From positions 1 to 60,724 of the forward strand of contig JAHFCH010000013.1 in NCBI GenBank assembly GCA_023249635.1: a stretch of DNA of 60,724 nucleotides. Reading direction: 5' to 3'. How positions within the stretch are numbered: position 1 is the stretch's first letter; each line of letters begins with the position of its first letter. Source of the DNA: Fibrobacterota bacterium (GTDB lineage: Bacteria > Fibrobacterota > Fibrobacteria > UBA11236). A program made the translations under genes and the position numbers. Shown here one piece after another: positions 47,128 through 55,315 of this stretch. The notes below the pieces were generated by a model that saw only the letters and a program-made list of their open reading frames with translations, did no database searches and was not told the origin of the DNA.

Positions 47128-47943
47128 ATGGACCCAGCGAATCCCTCCCTCCCTCCCCTCTTCATCATCGTCGTCGCAACCCTCTTTGGCCTGCTGGCCG
47201 GGTCGTTCTTCAATGTGGTCATCTACCGCATGCCGCGGGGGGAATCGGTGGTGTGGCCGCCTTCCCGGTGCATGAATTGCGGATACCGCATACCCTTCTA
47301 CCTGAATGTCCCCGTGCTGGCCTGGGTGGTGCTGCGGGGCAAATGCAAATCCTGCGCGTCCCCCATCAGCGCGCAATATCCCCTCATCGAAGCGCTGACC
47401 GGCGCGCTCGCGGGCCTGTGCGCGGCATACTTTTCCATTCCCGGGGCCGACCTGCCACTGGGCTTCAAGCTCGGATTCACTTATCTGGTCCTGGCCTCGG
47501 TTCCCATTTTCGTCATCGACTTCCGGCATTTCCTCATTCCCGATCTGCTTACCTATCCGGGTATCCTCATCGGGCTGGGACTGAGCTTCATACCCGATGG
47601 CATTACCTGGCAGCAAAGCCTGGTGGGGGCGGCGGGGGCGGGCGCCTTCTTGTGGCTGATCGGATTCGCGGCTTCCATCTTGCTCAAGAAAGAGGCCATG
47701 GGCCTGGGCGACGTGAAGCTGGTGGCCATGGCGGGCGCCCTGTTCGGGATCCAGACCGCCCTGTTCGGTCTTATCTTTGCCTCCATACTCGGATGCCTGG
47801 TGGGAGTGCCCATGATGCTGCTCCGTAAGCTCAACGAACAACGGCATATCCCCTTCGGACCCTACATTTGCGTGGGCACGGCGCTGGCCGCCTTCTTCGC
47901 GCAAGATGCCTTGGACTGGTACATGCGCCTGCTCGGCCGATAG
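47128..47943 (+). CDS. pilD: Prepilin peptidase / leader peptidase and methyltransferase (A24)
   Basis: This 271-residue inner-membrane enzyme cleaves type IV prepilin-like leaders and methylates the new N-terminus. Cys48, Cys51, Cys73 and Cys76 form the zinc site of the methylase loop. Acidic residues in FVIDFRHFLIPD and Asp195 in GLGDVKL form the aspartyl-protease pair. Several membrane helices follow. No pilin gene is in the window. It has no clear Shine-Dalgarno; element D abuts the start. Confidence 0.95.
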   Translation: MDPANPSLPPLFIIVVATLFGLLAGSFFNVVIYRMPRGESVVWPPSRCMNCGYRIPFYLNVPVLAWVVLRGKCKSCASPISAQYPLIEALTGALAGLCAAYFSIPGADLPLGFKLGFTYLVLASVPIFVIDFRHFLIPDLLTYPGILIGLGLSFIPDGITWQQSLVGAAGAGAFLWLIGFAASILLKKEAMGLGDVKLVAMAGALFGIQTALFGLIFASILGCLVGVPMMLLRKLNEQRHIPFGPYICVGTALAAFFAQDALDWYMRLLGR

Positions 47944-48076
47944 CGGCTCGTTCGCTGCTCCGAACCTGGAGCGCGTGCCCCCAACCCCTTGATTCCGGCC
48001 AAATCCTGCGGGATTTACTATCTTCATCACCCTATTTCTGGGTATTTTCGGCAGCTTTTCCGCACCGGGGAGTGTT

Positions 48077-50821
48077 ATGGCCACCATTGTTAAACTGGAC
48101 GGTTCCTGGGAATTCAGCTTTGACTCGGTTGACGCCGGGCTGATCGACCAGTGGTACCGGAAGAAACCCGCCACGACCAAGAAGGTGAGCCTTCCCCACG
48201 TCTGGAACCTCGAATCGAACGAGGAAAACGCGCATATCGCGTATTATTTCAAGGAATTCCAGGTCGATAAGAAGGAGTCGCCCAAGCGCTTCTTCATCCG
48301 TTTCGGTTCCATCCAACACCATGCCCAGATTTGGCTGAACGGCGAAGACCTCGGCGTCCACCTGGGCGGCCACGTTCCTTTCGAAGTCGATGGCTCCAAG
48401 GCCGTCAAAATCGGCGAGAACAACAACCTCGTCATCCGGGTCCAGACCCTGGATCGCCAAGGCAAGATCCAGGATTACTCCGCGGCCGAGTTGGCCCTCG
48501 GCGGCCCCTTCCACCGGGGGCCCTTTGCGGGTATCACCGGGGACGTTAAGCTGTACATGGTAGGCAAATCGGGCATCCGTTCCGTCAATTGCTTCCCCGA
48601 TTTCGAAGCCGATCGCATGACCATCGAGGCCAAGTTCTGGAATCCCAAGAACTACCAGGCCGAACTCACCTTCGAGATCACCAACCCGGATGGCGACACC
48701 GGCGTGGTGCAGAAAAGCGTGAAGCTGGAAAAAGAGAACGGCACCTTCAGCCTTACCCTGCAAATGGAGAGCGGCAAGGTATGGCACCTGCATGAGCCCC
48801 TCCTGTATAAGGTGAAGGTTTCCCTGGTCGGCTCCTATGACGTGGAAATCCGCTGCGGCATGCGCAGCGCGGACGTGGAAAAAGGCTCATTCAAACTCAA
48901 CCACCATCCCGTTAAAATCAAGGGCGTGACCTACCCCTGGTTCTTCCCCTTCCTGCATGGCGCGCCTCCGGGCGATTTCGATCTCAAGAAGGAACTCACG
49001 ACGATCAAGGAGAGCGGGTTCAACCTGCTGCGCTCGGGCGGCGCACCCCTGCCCCGCGAAGTCCTGGATATCTGCGACGAGATGGGAATGCTGGTGCTCC
49101 AAGAGACCACCTGCTACAGCCAGAAGTCGAGCAAGGAAGGCCTGGAGAATCTGAAGTACCAGCTTCAGACCCTCATCGATCAGGATGGCCACCACCCGTC
49201 CATCTTCGGATGGGTGATCGGTTCGGACAACGGATCGATGGTGCTCGAGAACGGCAACAAGCTGCTGCGCTACGCGGCGGAACTCGATCCCACCCGCCCC
49301 ATCTTCTCAAATCTCTGCTCCGTGAGCATTGACAGCATGGGCGGCGGCAAAATCGATTTGGGCAAGGCCTACGAACCCATCGCGGCCACCATCAACCCCT
49401 TCGAATCGCACCGCCTCAAAATCGGTTTCCCGGTCTCGGTGCGCACCTACTCCATGCTTTCGGCTTACTGCTCCTCCAAGGACGGCAAGGCCGTCATGGA
49501 CGGGATGCACGGCAGCAAATCGTATTGGGAGCGCTACAACTACCTCAAGGACGATTTGGACGGCAAGGTGCTGGTCGACGGCATCGGCGTCTCGTCCCCG
49601 GAAGGCTTGCAAGAACTCTTGGATGCCCATAAGAAGTTCTCTTCCCATTCCGAGTTCAAGGACGCCCAGAAGCTGAACCAGGAAATGGCCCAGCTGATCA
49701 AGGACAAGAACCTGGGGATCTTCAAGGATCCGGAAACCTTCTGGAAAGAAGCCTCCGCCGTCGCGCGCGCGGGCTTGGCCAAGCAAATCGAGGCCCTGTT
49801 AATCAACCCGCAAATCTCGGGCTACATCCTGGATTGCTGGGGCGACTACGGCGCGCATCAAGAAGGCATGGTCAATTGGCAGCGCAAGCCCAAGGCCAGC
49901 CTGGACACCGTCCGCAAGGTCAACCGTCCCGTCCACGTGATCGCCGAAGCCGAAGATCGCACGCCGTACATCGGCACCTCCGCGGCCATCAAGATCCACA
50001 TGATCAATGACGGGCACCTGGGCGACTACGGCCTGCTGCTTCGCGTCAAAGGACCGAACGGCCGCATCTGGCACCAGGAGTCCCTGCCCGGCAAGGCCAA
50101 GGCCGGCGTCAACCTGGTCGGCCGCTTCAAGTTCCCCGTCGGCTTCGAGAAGGGGCGGTTCACATTCGATCTGAACCTCTCCAAGAACAACAAGGAGATG
50201 GCCCGCACCGAAGAAGTGTTCCTGGTCCCGCCGGAAACCAAGCTTGAGATTCCCCTCAAGCAGGTAAGCGTGCTGGGTAACTTCCCGGATACGGTGAACA
50301 GCTTCACCACCCCGGACGCGGCCATCACCGTGGTGTCGGACATTTCCACCTTGGTGGAAGGCTCCGTGCGCAAGCGCTTCGAGAAGGCCGCCGCGGGCGG
50401 AACCATCATCCTCGGCAACGTGTCCGAAGAAGATGCGCGTTTGCTCAATGGGCTCAAAGTGCTGCCCTTCGAACTCACGGTATTCCGCTCCTCGGGAAGC
50501 ACCTTCGGGAGCTTCCACTACGCCCTGAGCGGCCCCGAGTTCAAGGACCTGCCCTCCAATTGCATCCTGGATCAGACCTATGCGGATGTCATGCCGTATT
50601 GGAGCCTGGAAGCCATGCCCAACTCCACGGTTTCGGCCGGGAGCATCAACATGGTGGCCAACGGGGGTAAGAACAAGCTGCGCTGGGGCGCCGATATCCT
50701 CAGCGTGCCGCTCGGCAAGGGCCGGGCGATATTCTACCAGTACGATATCTTCGGGAAGCTGGGTAAGAATGCCCTGGCGGACGCCCTGTTCGCCAACCTG
50801 GTGGCGACTGCTTCGAAGTAA
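48077..50821 (+). CDS. Glycoside hydrolase family 2-fold protein lacking canonical catalytic residues
   Basis: This 914-residue protein has the GH2 order: a galactose-binding-like N-terminal domain (DGSWEFSFD, LPHVWNL, HHAQIWLNGEDLGVHLGGH), an Ig-like domain to about 265, then a TIM barrel. The barrel motif normally read as W-x-x-G-N-E is WVIGSDN at 379-385, so the acid/base Glu is replaced. The nucleophile region (near FPVSVRTYS) shows no Glu. No signal peptide is present. It looks like a cytosolic pseudoenzyme or a very divergent hydrolase. The fold is likely; activity is doubtful. Confidence 0.8.
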   Translation: MATIVKLDGSWEFSFDSVDAGLIDQWYRKKPATTKKVSLPHVWNLESNEENAHIAYYFKEFQVDKKESPKRFFIRFGSIQHHAQIWLNGEDLGVHLGGHVPFEVDGSKAVKIGENNNLVIRVQTLDRQGKIQDYSAAELALGGPFHRGPFAGITGDVKLYMVGKSGIRSVNCFPDFEADRMTIEAKFWNPKNYQAELTFEITNPDGDTGVVQKSVKLEKENGTFSLTLQMESGKVWHLHEPLLYKVKVSLVGSYDVEIRCGMRSADVEKGSFKLNHHPVKIKGVTYPWFFPFLHGAPPGDFDLKKELTTIKESGFNLLRSGGAPLPREVLDICDEMGMLVLQETTCYSQKSSKEGLENLKYQLQTLIDQDGHHPSIFGWVIGSDNGSMVLENGNKLLRYAAELDPTRPIFSNLCSVSIDSMGGGKIDLGKAYEPIAATINPFESHRLKIGFPVSVRTYSMLSAYCSSKDGKAVMDGMHGSKSYWERYNYLKDDLDGKVLVDGIGVSSPEGLQELLDAHKKFSSHSEFKDAQKLNQEMAQLIKDKNLGIFKDPETFWKEASAVARAGLAKQIEALLINPQISGYILDCWGDYGAHQEGMVNWQRKPKASLDTVRKVNRPVHVIAEAEDRTPYIGTSAAIKIHMINDGHLGDYGLLLRVKGPNGRIWHQESLPGKAKAGVNLVGRFKFPVGFEKGRFTFDLNLSKNNKEMARTEEVFLVPPETKLEIPLKQVSVLGNFPDTVNSFTTPDAAITVVSDISTLVEGSVRKRFEKAAAGGTIILGNVSEEDARLLNGLKVLPFELTVFRSSGSTFGSFHYALSGPEFKDLPSNCILDQTYADVMPYWSLEAMPNSTVSAGSINMVANGGKNKLRWGADILSVPLGKGRAIFYQYDIFGKLGKNALADALFANLVATASK

Positions 50822-50825
50822 TCCG

Positions 50826-50863
50826 CTCCGGCGTGCTGGGCGAATGGCCCAGTAACGCCGGAG
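50826..50863. terminator. Bidirectional hairpin terminator
   Basis: CTCCGGCGT and ACGCCGGAG pair, with an inner CTGGGC/GCCCAG stem and a GAAT loop. It lies between the convergent GH2-fold gene and the ElyC/SanA-like gene. The T-tract is short. Confidence 0.7.
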
Positions 50864-50880
50864 TTAACACGCTTCCGGGG

Positions 50881-52152
50881 TTACCCCTTCTTCTTGGTCT
50901 TCTCTGCCTTTTCGGGGCGCTCGGCCTTCTCCGCCTTCTCCGGCTTTTTCTCTTCCTTCTTGACGGTCTTGGGTGCGGGCCCGGCGGGCTTCTTGGGCGC
51001 GCGCGGCAGGGATTTCTTCGCCAGGGTATCCTTGGTGGCCGTCTTGCCTTCTACCGCGGAGCGGGTGGCTTCGGCGGCGAACTTGGCGGCTTCATTGCTC
51101 TTGGCCGAAGCGGCTTCGGCAACGGAGGAATCCTTGGCGGCTTTCGCTTCCGCGGCCTTGGCCTCGGCAGCCTTGGTTTCCGCCTTGGCCTTCGATTCGG
51201 CGGCCTTCACGGAATCCTTCCGGGCCTTGGCGCTGTCGACGGCCGCGGTTCCCGAAACCTTGTCGGAACCCGATTTTTCTTCCGCGGCCTTCTCCAGGCT
51301 TTTATCTCCGACCTTCTCGCCGCCATTGTCCGCAGCCTTCTCCCCGGCAGCATCCTTACCCAGGCTGTCCTTGGCCGGCTTTCCGTCCTCAGCGGCCGCA
51401 GGCGGGGCCTTGGCGGTATCGACCGGCAAGGGAGGCAGGGTTGCCCCGGTTTTGGAAGCCCAGATGTCGGGCGTAAGGCCCTGGAAATCGGCCTTGCCCG
51501 TTTCCGGCGGCGCGCCCATCAGTTCATACCAAGTGAACAGGGTCTTGACCCACTCTCCGAACCAGATTTTCCGGCTCTCCCGGTTGGACCACCATGCATT
51601 GGGATCGAACACGTGGTATTCCGCCGCCGCCACCAAGACCACGGGATATCCGCCGGTGAGCTTGCGGAAGATCCGGCGCGTGCGCGCGGTGTGGTAGGTA
51701 GAGGTGATGATCAGCACCGTGTCCAAATCCATCAAATGGAATTGGCGGATAAGCAGGCGCGCCTCTTCCTGGGTGGAATAGGCGTCCTGACGGAACTCGA
51801 AAACCCTGTCCCGCGGCACCCCTTGCTGGGCGACGTAATCCAAGACGAATTCGCACTGATAGCGGTTCTTGAAAAGGCGGGTGCCGGAAAGGATCAGGGT
51901 GTCCAACCGGCCGTCCTGGAACAGCCGTATAGCCGCGTCACTGCGCTCGCAATCGCGGGACTCCCCCGACAACACCACCGCCCAGCGGGCCTTTTCGAAG
52001 GAGTCTTCCTTAATCAGCCACCGGCCCGATTTCCAGAGGGCCACGCCCCCTACGGAAAGGACCAGGGCAACCGCGAACCAGACCCACAGGCTCCAATGGC
52101 GCCAAAGCGCGGAGGGAGACGAACGGACTGGCGTGCGCGGCCGGATCGGCAT
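50881..52152 (-). CDS. ElyC/SanA/YdcF-like DUF218 protein with long Lys/Ala tail
   Basis: This 423-residue protein has one N-terminal membrane helix (LWVWFAVALVLSVGGVALW). The DUF218 domain (about 50-235) shows ARWAVVLSGE, LDTLILSGTRLF and TVLIITSTYHTARTRRIF, typical of ElyC/SanA/YdcF proteins linked to envelope integrity. From about 250 on the chain is low complexity, alternating Lys, Ala, Glu and Asp, and is probably a long flexible or coiled tail. Such tails are uncommon in the family. It converges with the GH2-fold gene and precedes cyclophilin in the leftward direction. Confidence 0.82.
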   Translation of the reverse strand: MPIRPRTPVRSSPSALWRHWSLWVWFAVALVLSVGGVALWKSGRWLIKEDSFEKARWAVVLSGESRDCERSDAAIRLFQDGRLDTLILSGTRLFKNRYQCEFVLDYVAQQGVPRDRVFEFRQDAYSTQEEARLLIRQFHLMDLDTVLIITSTYHTARTRRIFRKLTGGYPVVLVAAAEYHVFDPNAWWSNRESRKIWFGEWVKTLFTWYELMGAPPETGKADFQGLTPDIWASKTGATLPPLPVDTAKAPPAAAEDGKPAKDSLGKDAAGEKAADNGGEKVGDKSLEKAAEEKSGSDKVSGTAAVDSAKARKDSVKAAESKAKAETKAAEAKAAEAKAAKDSSVAEAASAKSNEAAKFAAEATRSAVEGKTATKDTLAKKSLPRAPKKPAGPAPKTVKKEEKKPEKAEKAERPEKAEKTKKKG

Positions 52153-52159
52153 CCCGGGT

Positions 52160-52639
52160 TCAGTCCTCGATGACCTTGACGGTTATGGAAACCGCCTCAA
52201 GGGGATTGTCGCGGTGATCGGTTTCCTCGGCCACGATCTTGTCCACCACGTCCAGCCCCTCAGTCACCTTGCCGAAGGCGGAGTACTGGTTGTCGAGATG
52301 GGAGGAATCGGCTACCACGATGAAGAATTGCGAAGAGGCGGAATCCGGGTTGGCGGAGCGGGCCGCGGAAACGATACCGCGGAGATGGGGGGTTTTACTG
52401 AACTCGGCCTTGATGTTCTTGCCCGAGCCGCCGGTGCCATGTAGGCGCTTATCCGGATTCTTGCTGTTGGGATCACCGCCTTGGACCATGAAGTCGGGAA
52501 TGACGCGATGGAAAAGGGTCCCGTCGTAAAAGCCTTGCTTGGCCAGCTCCAGGAAATTCTTAACGTGGTTCGGCGCGATTTCGGGCATGAATTCGAGGGT
52601 GATATCGCCGTGGCGGGTGGAAAGGATTGCCTTGGACAT
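52160..52639 (-). CDS. Peptidyl-prolyl cis-trans isomerase, cyclophilin type
   Basis: This 159-residue cytoplasmic protein carries the cyclophilin core FHRVIPDFMVQGGDP and SQFFIVVADSSHLDNQYSAFGKV, including the Arg, Phe and Gln/Gly of the active site. It has no signal peptide. It catalyses proline isomerisation during folding. The stop lies seven bases before the start of the DUF218 gene downstream in the same direction. Confidence 0.96.
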   Translation of the reverse strand: MSKAILSTRHGDITLEFMPEIAPNHVKNFLELAKQGFYDGTLFHRVIPDFMVQGGDPNSKNPDKRLHGTGGSGKNIKAEFSKTPHLRGIVSAARSANPDSASSQFFIVVADSSHLDNQYSAFGKVTEGLDVVDKIVAEETDHRDNPLEAVSITVKVIED

Positions 52640-52673
52640 GGTTTCTCCGGACCTTGATGGTGAGGGCTTGAAT

Positions 52674-53144
52674 CTAGCAATTCCTCTTCATAAGGATGGC
52701 GGCTTCGCCGTTGTCCTGGTAATAGCGCGGGCGTTTTCCCACCACCGTGAAACCGAAGCGCGCGTAGAAATCCAGCGCCCGCTGGTTACCTTCACGCACC
52801 TCCAGATGGATGTCCGAGATTCCCTGGCCGCGCGTCCACGCGAGCAGGGATTCCATCAGCGCCGTGCCGGCGCCCCGGCCCCAGCGGGAACGCTCAACGG
52901 CGATGGCCTGCAGTTCCGCCTCGCCGGCCACGGCCACCGCGCACAGGAACCCGCGCACTTCGGGGTCGGCATAGACCCAAGCGCGCCGGATTCCCCCTGC
53001 CGCCGCTTCCCCGGCTTGTCCCGGGTCGGCCAGGAAAGCGTCGAAATCATGGGCGCGCCAGGGCGAGGGATTGGCCTGGGTCTCGATGGCCATCATCGCG
53101 GGGACATCGGGCCCCGACATGGGTCGCACGCAAGTTACCGTCAC
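52674..53144 (-). CDS. rimI: Ribosomal-protein-alanine N-acetyltransferase RimI-like (GNAT)
   Basis: The GTG at 53144 shares bases with the tsaB stop (GTGA overlap), making a 156-residue GNAT protein. Acetyl-CoA binding is marked by ELQAIAVERSRWGRGAGTALMESL, with GISDIHLEVREGNQRALDFYARFGF after it, matching RimI. It likely acetylates the N-terminal residue of ribosomal S18 or another protein. rimI-tsaB adjacency is common. Longer in-frame openings lie within tsaB and are not supported. Confidence 0.92.
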   Translation of the reverse strand: MTVTCVRPMSGPDVPAMMAIETQANPSPWRAHDFDAFLADPGQAGEAAAGGIRRAWVYADPEVRGFLCAVAVAGEAELQAIAVERSRWGRGAGTALMESLLAWTRGQGISDIHLEVREGNQRALDFYARFGFTVVGKRPRYYQDNGEAAILMKRNC

Positions 53145-53797
53145 GGATGGGTTTCGGGTTTCCCGAGCAATCCGGCGCGGAGTTTGTCTTCGGCGGCCGA
53201 GGCCGCCAGGTAATTCGGCCGCAGCACCCCGTTGGTAACGGCATCGCCCGCCAGCGCCAAAGCCGCAATGCGCGCGAAATCGGCGCCGTCTTCCAGTGCC
53301 GCGATGCGCGCGAAGACGCCCGCCAACCGATCCCGGTCGGGAAGGTTTCCGGAAACCGCAAGGCAAGCCGAACTCGATCCCAAAGCCGCCAGGGCATCCG
53401 TCGTTAGCATGGCTTCGCTCCCGCGCTGGCGCACGTAGTAACGGCCCGCGTTGGCGGCGATGGCGGCGACCGGCTCGAAGCCCGCAGGCGACGCGGTTTC
53501 CAGGGCTGCCAGGGAGGAGAACGGGTACAGCGGCAGCCGCTTGGAGAACGCCAGGCCCTGGGCCATGGCCCCGCAGACTCTTATGCCGGTAAAGCTGCCC
53601 GGTCCGATACCGACGCAGATCCCGGCCAGATCACCGGGCCCGGCACCGGCTTCGGCCAGGCATTCATCCACCAGGGCATGGGCGTTTTCGCCGCGGGTGC
53701 CCTGCGGCCGGATGCGGGCAGCCAGAGTGCGCGCCTCGGCGACAAGGCCTACGTACAGGGCGGAGGATAGATCGAGAACGAGGAAGAGACGGTTCAT
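53141..53797 (-). CDS. tsaB: tRNA threonylcarbamoyladenosine biosynthesis protein TsaB
   Basis: This 218-residue ASKHA-fold protein is the scaffold partner of TsaD in making the t6A37 modification of tRNAs that read ANN codons. The N-terminal LFLVLDLSSALYVGLV and the motif GICVGIGPGSFTGIRVCGAMAQGLAF are diagnostic. The paired TsaD is not in the window. The gene is followed by rimI with translational coupling. Confidence 0.95.
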   Translation of the reverse strand: MNRLFLVLDLSSALYVGLVAEARTLAARIRPQGTRGENAHALVDECLAEAGAGPGDLAGICVGIGPGSFTGIRVCGAMAQGLAFSKRLPLYPFSSLAALETASPAGFEPVAAIAANAGRYYVRQRGSEAMLTTDALAALGSSSACLAVSGNLPDRDRLAGVFARIAALEDGADFARIAALALAGDAVTNGVLRPNYLAASAAEDKLRAGLLGKPETHP

Positions 53798-53827
53798 GCC
53801 GGGAGCGGCCGTAGGCTCAGGGCGGTT

Positions 53828-54886
53828 TCACACCCCGCGCGCAAGGCTCTCTTCGATGACCTTGGTCAATAGCCCCGCGTAACCGAGACCCGCATGGGCC
53901 GCGGCCTGGGGCAGCAGCGAGGTAGGAGTGAATCCGGGCAGGTTGTTGGTCTCCAGGACGATAAGCTTATCGGGGCCGGGGCGGTTTTCCGCGTAGATGA
54001 AATCGGTGCGGCTATAGACCGAAAGTTGCAGGGCCTCGTGGCAGCGGAGCGCAAGGGCCTGCATGGAGGCGAGGATACCGCTGGGAAATCCTGCCGGTGT
54101 GATTTCCTCGGTGCGACCGGGTTGGTACTTGGCTTCGTAGTTGAAGAAGCCGTCCTGGACCGGCCGGATTTCCGTGGGAGCCAGGGGTGGGAAGTTCGCG
54201 AGCACCCCGCAAGTGCCTTCCCTTCCTGCGATGAACTCTTCTACCAGCAAGCGCTCCGCATCGGCGCCCAGGGACGCCAGCAGCTTGTCGAGGCCGGCGG
54301 CATCCTTGGCGATACCCATACCGATACTGGATCCGCCCAGGGGATTCTTCACCACCACCGGATAGCCGAATTCCTTTTCCAAGGAGGCGCGGACCCCGAC
54401 GTATTCAGATCGTGCCAGCACGCGATACCGCGCGGTGGGAATGCCCGCCGATTGGTAGATGCGCTTGGCGGTAATTTTATCCATCGCCAGGGCCGAACCC
54501 AGGCTGCCGCTGCCGGTATATTTCTGCCCGGCGAGTTCGAAAAATCCCTGCAGACGACCGTCCTCGCCCCCGACCCCATGTAGGCCGATGAGCATCAGAT
54601 CGCAGCGGGGGAACACCTGGAAATCCGGGAAACGCGCGCGATGCCATCCCATGGGAGGATCGATGAGGAAGGCTGCCGCCTGCTCGGCCGAGTCCACGCC
54701 ATAGGTTCCGGAACCGGAAGCCGGGTCGGGCCAAATCCAGTCATTGTCCTGGGAGATGAGGATCGGGAATCCCCGGAACCGCGTCGGGTCCAGGTTCTTG
54801 AGCATCCCCGTCCCGGAAACCAGGGAAACGGGATGCTCGGGCGAGATTCCGCCCATCAATACGCCGATGCTGCGCGTGGCCGACAT
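53828..54886 (-). CDS. ddl: D-alanine--D-alanine ligase
   Basis: This 352-residue ATP-grasp enzyme joins two D-Ala for peptidoglycan precursors. Landmarks are GVLMGGISPEHPVSL at the start, LHGVGGEDGRLQGFFEL, the ATP-binding VVVKNPLGGSSIGM, and the metal-binding VLETNNLPGFTPTSLLPQAA near the end. Leu/Phe-type residues rather than the lactate-ligase features suggest a standard Ddl. It precedes tsaB in the same direction. Confidence 0.96.
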   Translation of the reverse strand: MSATRSIGVLMGGISPEHPVSLVSGTGMLKNLDPTRFRGFPILISQDNDWIWPDPASGSGTYGVDSAEQAAAFLIDPPMGWHRARFPDFQVFPRCDLMLIGLHGVGGEDGRLQGFFELAGQKYTGSGSLGSALAMDKITAKRIYQSAGIPTARYRVLARSEYVGVRASLEKEFGYPVVVKNPLGGSSIGMGIAKDAAGLDKLLASLGADAERLLVEEFIAGREGTCGVLANFPPLAPTEIRPVQDGFFNYEAKYQPGRTEEITPAGFPSGILASMQALALRCHEALQLSVYSRTDFIYAENRPGPDKLIVLETNNLPGFTPTSLLPQAAAHAGLGYAGLLTKVIEESLARGV

Positions 54887-54899
54887 GCTCAGCCGCCCG

Positions 54900-55106
54900 T
54901 CAGAGTTCCAGGATGTTTCCCAAGGGGTTCTCCGCGTCCGCGAAATCCTCCTTGAAGTACATAAAACCCTCCGTGTCCTGGGAATAGCCCTGGGTCACGA
55001 ACTGGTTGAAGAAAAAGCGCAACGCCGAATCCCGGGAATCCATCTCGACCACCTGGTGGATCAAGGCCGGCTTGGGGCTGATGAAGGCGATGGCGTACTT
55101 GGGCAT
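54900..55106 (-). CDS. Small hypothetical protein, 68 aa, upstream of ddl
   Basis: The ATG at 55106 opens MPKYAIAFISPKPALIHQVVEMDSRDSALRFFFNQFVTQG... and the stop lies 14 bases before the ddl start, so the two form an operon. The chain is a compact alpha/beta pattern with two aromatic-rich strands; no signal peptide. No family is recognised. It is preceded by a 56-bp divergent region shared with the small rightward gene. Composition supports coding. Confidence 0.6.
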   Translation of the reverse strand: MPKYAIAFISPKPALIHQVVEMDSRDSALRFFFNQFVTQGYSQDTEGFMYFKEDFADAENPLGNILEL

Positions 55107-55162
55107 GCCCGGAAAGCTAGTATCTCTTGCGACAAGCGTGGAGGAAATGCCATGCTTGTCCC

Positions 55163-55315
55163 ATGGAACCCGCCGAGGCCGCGCGATTGGCGCGGGAAGC
55201 CGAGGAAAAGCTCGCCAAAGCCGAAGCCTTGTCCAGGCCGGAACAACTGGCCTTGCTGGCCCGTCTGCTCGCCTTGCAGGAAACCCGGCAAGAGCGGAAG
55301 TACGGTCCGGCGTGA
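55163..55315 (+). CDS. Small helical protein, 50 aa, coupled to a glycosyltransferase gene
   Basis: A 50-residue frame from ATG 55163 (MEPAEAARLAREAEEKLAKAEALSRP...) is one amphipathic helix. Its TGA at 55313-55315 overlaps the GTG start of the glycosyltransferase at 55312, so translation is probably coupled. No family is recognised; it may be a leader or partner peptide. The coupling is the main evidence that it is real. Confidence 0.55.
   Translation: MEPAEAARLAREAEEKLAKAEALSRPEQLALLARLLALQETRQERKYGPA

Noticed and set aside
53145-53366. Longer RimI frame upstream of 53144
   Set aside because: It lies entirely inside tsaB, is Arg/Gly-rich and would add residues absent from RimI proteins.
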